Source: Pseudonocardia autotrophica
GTDB lineage: Bacteria > Actinomycetota > Actinomycetes > Mycobacteriales > Pseudonocardiaceae
Assembly (NCBI RefSeq): GCF_003945385.1
Contig: NZ_AP018920.1
Location: forward strand, 7,068,001-7,132,000
DNA length: 64,000 nucleotides
Reading direction: 5' to 3'
Made by a program: the position numbers and the translations under genes. Every line of letters begins with the position of its first letter. The stretch's first letter is position 1. This document shows, one piece after another, positions 60,777 to 64,000 of the stretch. A model generated the notes under the pieces. It searched no databases, was not told the DNA's origin, and saw nothing but the letters and a program-made list of their open reading frames with translations.

Positions 60777-60798
60777 TGTATCGCTGGTTCGCCGGCTC

Positions 60799-63744
60799 TC
60801 AGCCGCGTTCCTCGAGGATCCGGCGGAGCTCGTCGAGAAGCTCGCTGCGGCCGCTGACGCCGAGCCGCTGCCGGATCCGGGCGACGTGGTGCTCTACCGT
60901 CTTGGCCGAGATGAACAGGGCCTCGCCGATCTCCTTGTGGGTGCGGCCCTGCACCACCAGCTCGGCGACCTCCAGCTCCCGGTCGGAGAGCAGCGAGGGT
61001 GGCGGCTCCACCCGGGCGGCGTCGCCCGCCGCGGCCGCCCGGCCCTGGTCGTGGGCCCCGGCCCCGGTCCCGGCCCGGTCCGGTCCGGCACCGGTGTCGC
61101 CGCCGGGGCCGGGTGCGCCGGCGGCCCGGCCGGGCACCGCCCGACCGCCCGATCCCGCGCCGTCCCACGATGTGCCGTCCCACGATGTGCCGTCCGCGCC
61201 GGCGGCACCCGATGCCGTGCCCGACGAACCCCTGCCGTCCCGCCCGGTGCCTCCCGGCGCGGCGCGGACCGGCTCGGCGCCGCCCGAGGCGGTGCCGTCG
61301 TACGCGGTGCGGCCCGGGGCGGTACCGCCCGGGCCGCTGCCCTGCGGCCCGGATCCGGGGCCGCCGGCGGCCGGTCCACCGGGGCCGGTCGCGGCCGGTC
61401 CCCGTGCACCGGCCCTGCCTGCCCCGTCCGCTCCACCGCCCTGCGGCGACGCCGTCCGGACCTCGGCGCCGGCGACCTGCAGGGCCCGTGCACACGCCAG
61501 CAGCGCGGACACCGCACGCCGGTCGTCGGTGCGCAGCGCGGCCTGCCCGGCGAGCCGGCCGCCGTCGAACGACAGGCCGACCGCGTGCAGCCCGCGCGCC
61601 GCCGCCTCGACCGCCTCGGCGTCGACCCGGCCCTCGATCACCCCGACCCAGTGCGGCGCGGCGGTCGCCATCGCCTGCGCGAACCGGCTCCCGCAGGCGG
61701 CCCGTTCCAGGGCCGCGGTCTGCTCGCGGGCCGCATCGGCGTCGTCCACCAGGATCGCGGCCTGCAGCTGCGCCCAGTGCAGCGGCGCGGCCCAGAGCGC
61801 GGGGCGGCCGAGCTGGTCCAGCAGCGTCTGCGCCTCGTCCAGGTGCGGGCGCACCCAGCTCTCCTCGCGCAGCCGGGTCGCCGCGGTGACCAGCTCGCCG
61901 AGCGGCTGCAGCACGAACAGATCCACCGGATGCCGGACGATCGCCTGCCGGGCCCTGGTCCAGGCCCGCATCAGCGCACCCAGGTCGGAGTTGCGGCGGG
62001 CGATCGCGACCTGCAGGGCCGCGGCCAGGAACTCGTCACGCGGTTCCAGCGGGCGGCCCGCTGCATCGGCGTCGACCGCGTCGAGCCGCTCGGCGGCCGG
62101 GCCGGTGGCGCCGCGCAGCAGCGCGATCCAACCCAGCAGCAGCCGGTGCCGCGACCGCGCCGGGACCCCGCCCAGGCCGGTCCGCAACGCCCGGTCCAGC
62201 ACCGACGACGCGACGTCGAACTCGCCGGTGTGCACCGCGACCAGCGCGGCGAGCGCGGCCGGGGTGTCCGGCAGCAACGCCGCGCCGTGCGCGCTCTCCA
62301 GCAACCCGGCGGCGCGGGCCAGTCCGGACAGCGCCGCGGTCGGGGAGCCCTGCACCGAGTCCAGGATGCCGCGCGCGGTGAGATCGTCGGCGCCGTCGAC
62401 CAGCGTCGGTGCCCGGCCGGGGACGATCGCGCCTGCGCCGCCGATCTCGCGGGCCTCCTCCCAGGCGCCGGTCCCGATCAGCACCGGGACGGCGGCGGCG
62501 GGCAGGCGTTCCCCGGCGACCGCAGCCGTCCACCGGTACAGCTCGGCGCTGCGGGCCAGCAGCCCGCGCCGGGCCAGTACCGCGGCCGCGACCGATCCGG
62601 CCCGGACCGCGTCCTCGGGTTCCACGGCGTCGGTCGCGGACAGCACCGCGTCGGCGTGCCCGAGCGCGCCGTCGAGGTCCCCGGCGACCAGGTGCGCCTC
62701 GGCCCGCCGGGCGGCCACGGTCAGCGGGGCCGTCCCGGCCGCGACCGCCTCGGCGTAGAAACGGACCGCGTCCGGGTGCTCGGAGCGGGCCGCCTCGACC
62801 GCGGCGGCCCGGAACACCGCCGCGGCCCGGTCGCCGGTGGCCCCGGAACCGCGCAGCGTCCGGGCCACGGCGAGCACGCTGCCGCCGCGATCCAGCTCGA
62901 TCTCGGCCAGCGAGCGACGCAGCTCGGTCCGGCGGGCCGGCGGCACCCGGCCGCGGACGGCGTCGCCGACCAGCGGGACGACCCGGCCGTCCGGGGTGCA
63001 GAGACCGGCCGCGACGGCGCGCTGCACCAGCTCGTCCAGCTCGTCGATCCCGCTGCCCGCCGCGTCGGCGAGACCGAGTAGCGGCACCAGTACCTCGCTG
63101 TCCTGCGGTGCGCCCAGCGCCGTCGCCGTCACCAGGTCGACGACCCGGCGGTCCTCGGCGTCGATCGCGTAGCCCAGCTGCTCGGCCAGCTCCGGCGGGA
63201 CGCCCGAGGCGCCCCCGGCCGCCGCGAGCAGCCGGTCGACCAGCAGCGGCGAGCCCGCGGTGCGCTCCAGCACGACCCGGACGGTCTCGTCGGACGGCCG
63301 GGAACCGGTGATCAGCACCGCGCGGGCCACCACGCCCGCCGCATCCAGCGAGCCCAGTACCAGCGGCGGCGCGGAGGAGGCGAGGGCCGCCCCGAGCCGG
63401 GCGAGCGCCCGCCCGCGCGGCCACGGCCGGAACGCGACGACCAGCCGCGCCCCCGGATCGCCCGCGAACGCGCGGAGCTCGTCGAGGGCCTCGTCGGTGA
63501 GCTCGTGCGCGTCGTCGACGACCACCACCCGGCCGGGTTCCGCGCCGGGTGTGCGGGCGACCTCGGCACCGGAGGCGGACCAGACCCGGGACAGCTCCCG
63601 CAGCACCACCGACTTCCCGGACCCGGCCGGGCCGGTGACGGCGAGCGTGCGCGGCGCCGTCGGGTCCTCGGCGACCGCACGGACGAGTGCGGTCGAGACC
63701 GGTCCACCGGTGAGCGGGGAGGTGGTCGGGGCGGTCGCCGTCAC
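60799..63744 (-). CDS. Large ATP-binding LuxR-family regulator (MalT/STAND-like)
   Basis: 981-residue regulator. N-terminal NTPase: P-loop VTGPAGSGKSVVL (residues 37-49), Walker B RVVVVDDAHELTDE. A middle of about 500 residues is helical and Ala/Leu-rich, like TPR sensor repeats. Next comes a ~120-residue Gly/Ala/Pro/Ser-rich low-complexity linker with repeats of GTSWDG, then a C-terminal LuxR helix-turn-helix (LLSDRELEVAELVVQGRTHKEIGEALFISAKTVEHHVARIRQRLGV). Such large regulators respond to sugars or stress signals through ATP binding. Its nearness to the ini-like operon recalls the mycobacterial regulator IniR, but that link is only inferred. Confidence 0.88.
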   Translation of the reverse strand: MTATAPTTSPLTGGPVSTALVRAVAEDPTAPRTLAVTGPAGSGKSVVLRELSRVWSASGAEVARTPGAEPGRVVVVDDAHELTDEALDELRAFAGDPGARLVVAFRPWPRGRALARLGAALASSAPPLVLGSLDAAGVVARAVLITGSRPSDETVRVVLERTAGSPLLVDRLLAAAGGASGVPPELAEQLGYAIDAEDRRVVDLVTATALGAPQDSEVLVPLLGLADAAGSGIDELDELVQRAVAAGLCTPDGRVVPLVGDAVRGRVPPARRTELRRSLAEIELDRGGSVLAVARTLRGSGATGDRAAAVFRAAAVEAARSEHPDAVRFYAEAVAAGTAPLTVAARRAEAHLVAGDLDGALGHADAVLSATDAVEPEDAVRAGSVAAAVLARRGLLARSAELYRWTAAVAGERLPAAAVPVLIGTGAWEEAREIGGAGAIVPGRAPTLVDGADDLTARGILDSVQGSPTAALSGLARAAGLLESAHGAALLPDTPAALAALVAVHTGEFDVASSVLDRALRTGLGGVPARSRHRLLLGWIALLRGATGPAAERLDAVDADAAGRPLEPRDEFLAAALQVAIARRNSDLGALMRAWTRARQAIVRHPVDLFVLQPLGELVTAATRLREESWVRPHLDEAQTLLDQLGRPALWAAPLHWAQLQAAILVDDADAAREQTAALERAACGSRFAQAMATAAPHWVGVIEGRVDAEAVEAAARGLHAVGLSFDGGRLAGQAALRTDDRRAVSALLACARALQVAGAEVRTASPQGGGADGAGRAGARGPAATGPGGPAAGGPGSGPQGSGPGGTAPGRTAYDGTASGGAEPVRAAPGGTGRDGRGSSGTASGAAGADGTSWDGTSWDGAGSGGRAVPGRAAGAPGPGGDTGAGPDRAGTGAGAHDQGRAAAAGDAARVEPPPSLLSDRELEVAELVVQGRTHKEIGEALFISAKTVEHHVARIRQRLGVSGRSELLDELRRILEERG

Positions 63745-63846
63745 GTCGCTCCTTCTCGCTCCTCACGGGTCCCCCGAACGGGGTGTTCGAGGCTATCGGG
63801 TGCGGCGCCCGGACCCCGGCCGGGTCCGGGCAGGATCACCCCTGTG

Positions 63847-64000
63847 GTGAACGAGGTGTGGGCGATCGTGCTGGCCGGTGGGCGCGGGAACCGCTACGGA
63901 CGGCTCAAGCAGCTGGAGCAGCTGGCCGGGGCCCGGCTGGTCGACCACACCGTAGCCGCGGCACGCCGGACCTGCGACCGGGTCGCGCTGGTGCTCCCGC
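63847..64000 (+). CDS. Nucleotidyltransferase (IspD/MobA-like), partial at window end
   Basis: First ~51 residues only. Starts VNEVWAIVLAGGRGNRYGRLKQ with the nucleotide-binding loop (LAGGRGxR) and the KQ that in IspD contacts the CTP/MEP site; AVAAARRTCDRVALVLP follows. Could be 2-C-methyl-D-erythritol 4-phosphate cytidylyltransferase or a molybdenum-cofactor-type NTP transferase; the KQ favours IspD. Runs off the window. Confidence 0.65.
   Translation, partial: MNEVWAIVLAGGRGNRYGRLKQLEQLAGARLVDHTVAAARRTCDRVALVLP

Larger units (their letters stand above)
60401..60798. other. Intergenic region with dispersed hairpins
   Basis: About 400 bases between convergent genes. It contains two CCGCTCAC-type hairpins (60500 and 60605), a run of G at about 60479-60488, and a short fragment at 60711-60776 that reads like part of an acyl-CoA synthetase. 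No complete gene. Confidence 0.5.

Noticed and set aside
1..64000. tRNA, rRNA or riboswitch genes
   Set aside because: No cloverleaf-like GGTTCGAATC-type arms or conserved riboswitch cores noticed by eye; in particular none before the RibB/RibA fusion gene. A covariance search was not possible.

Overview
The window is very GC-rich DNA with GTG/ATG starts, stop/start overlaps of ATGA or GTGA type, many flavin-dependent (luciferase-like, LLM) monooxygenases, an iniBAC-like dynamin cluster and an IdeR-like iron box. Together these point to a mycolate-related or Pseudonocardia-like actinomycete; I favour Pseudonocardiaceae by inference, without a marker gene. The left ~37 kb is accessory and full of insertion sequences. 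The right ~27 kb looks like ordinary chromosome.

Layout, accessory part. 0.4-2.6 kb: GAF histidine kinase and NarL-type regulator. 2.8-4.3 kb: an IS3-family element. 4.7-8.1 kb: a compact operon of a WrbA-like flavoprotein, a small AtzG/GatC-like protein, an amidase and a RutA-like flavin monooxygenase. 8.2-11.2 kb: a second IS3-family element (copy 1 of 2), an IS701 fragment and a decayed IS5-like element. 11.5-18.2 kb: a catabolic operon (LLM monooxygenase, acyl-CoA ligase, ThDP enzyme, two VOC proteins, a crotonase) facing an AraC regulator. 19.7-32.7 kb: an aromatic-degradation region: HpaB-type hydroxylase, flavin reductase and LLM enzyme on the minus strand; two LLM enzymes on the plus strand; a GntR/FCD regulator; then mhpB-like extradiol dioxygenase, an isochorismatase-fold protein, an MhpC-like hydrolase, a YciI-like protein, a second flavin reductase and a RibB/RibA fusion. 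The mhpB gene is split by an IS1380 element; removing the element and one copy of its 5-bp duplication restores a 313-residue frame. 33.1-36.3 kb: an ISAs1 element, IS3 copy 2 (inverted relative to copy 1, about 25 kb away) and an IS21 remnant, followed by fragments of regulators.

Layout, stable part. 37.8-39 kb: secreted lipase. 39.2-43.5 kb: three-subunit molybdenum hydroxylase operon with a divergent TetR gene and a clear palindromic operator. 43.5-48.5 kb: iron-siderophore binding lipoprotein behind an iron box, FMN-binding protein, ketopantoate reductase-like protein, YjbR-like protein, alpha/beta hydrolase, DMT transporter and a small membrane protein. 48.8-56.3 kb: membrane-anchored Hsp70-like protein divergent from two IniB-like proteins and two dynamin GTPases (IniA/IniC-like). 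56.3-60.4 kb: GNAT acetyltransferase, CopB-type copper ATPase behind a CsoR-type operator, SnoaL-like protein, MerR regulator. 60.8-63.7 kb: a large STAND/LuxR regulator; the window ends inside a nucleotidyltransferase gene.

How it works together (inference): the accessory region would hydroxylate an aromatic or amide-bearing substrate with reduced flavin (HpaB and the LLM enzymes, fed by two flavin reductases and extra riboflavin synthesis from RibB), ring-cleave the product with MhpB and hydrolyse it with MhpC. Because mhpB is broken, this meta pathway is probably inactive in this strain unless another dioxygenase or IS excision rescues it. The ini region is a membrane-remodelling or envelope-stress module.
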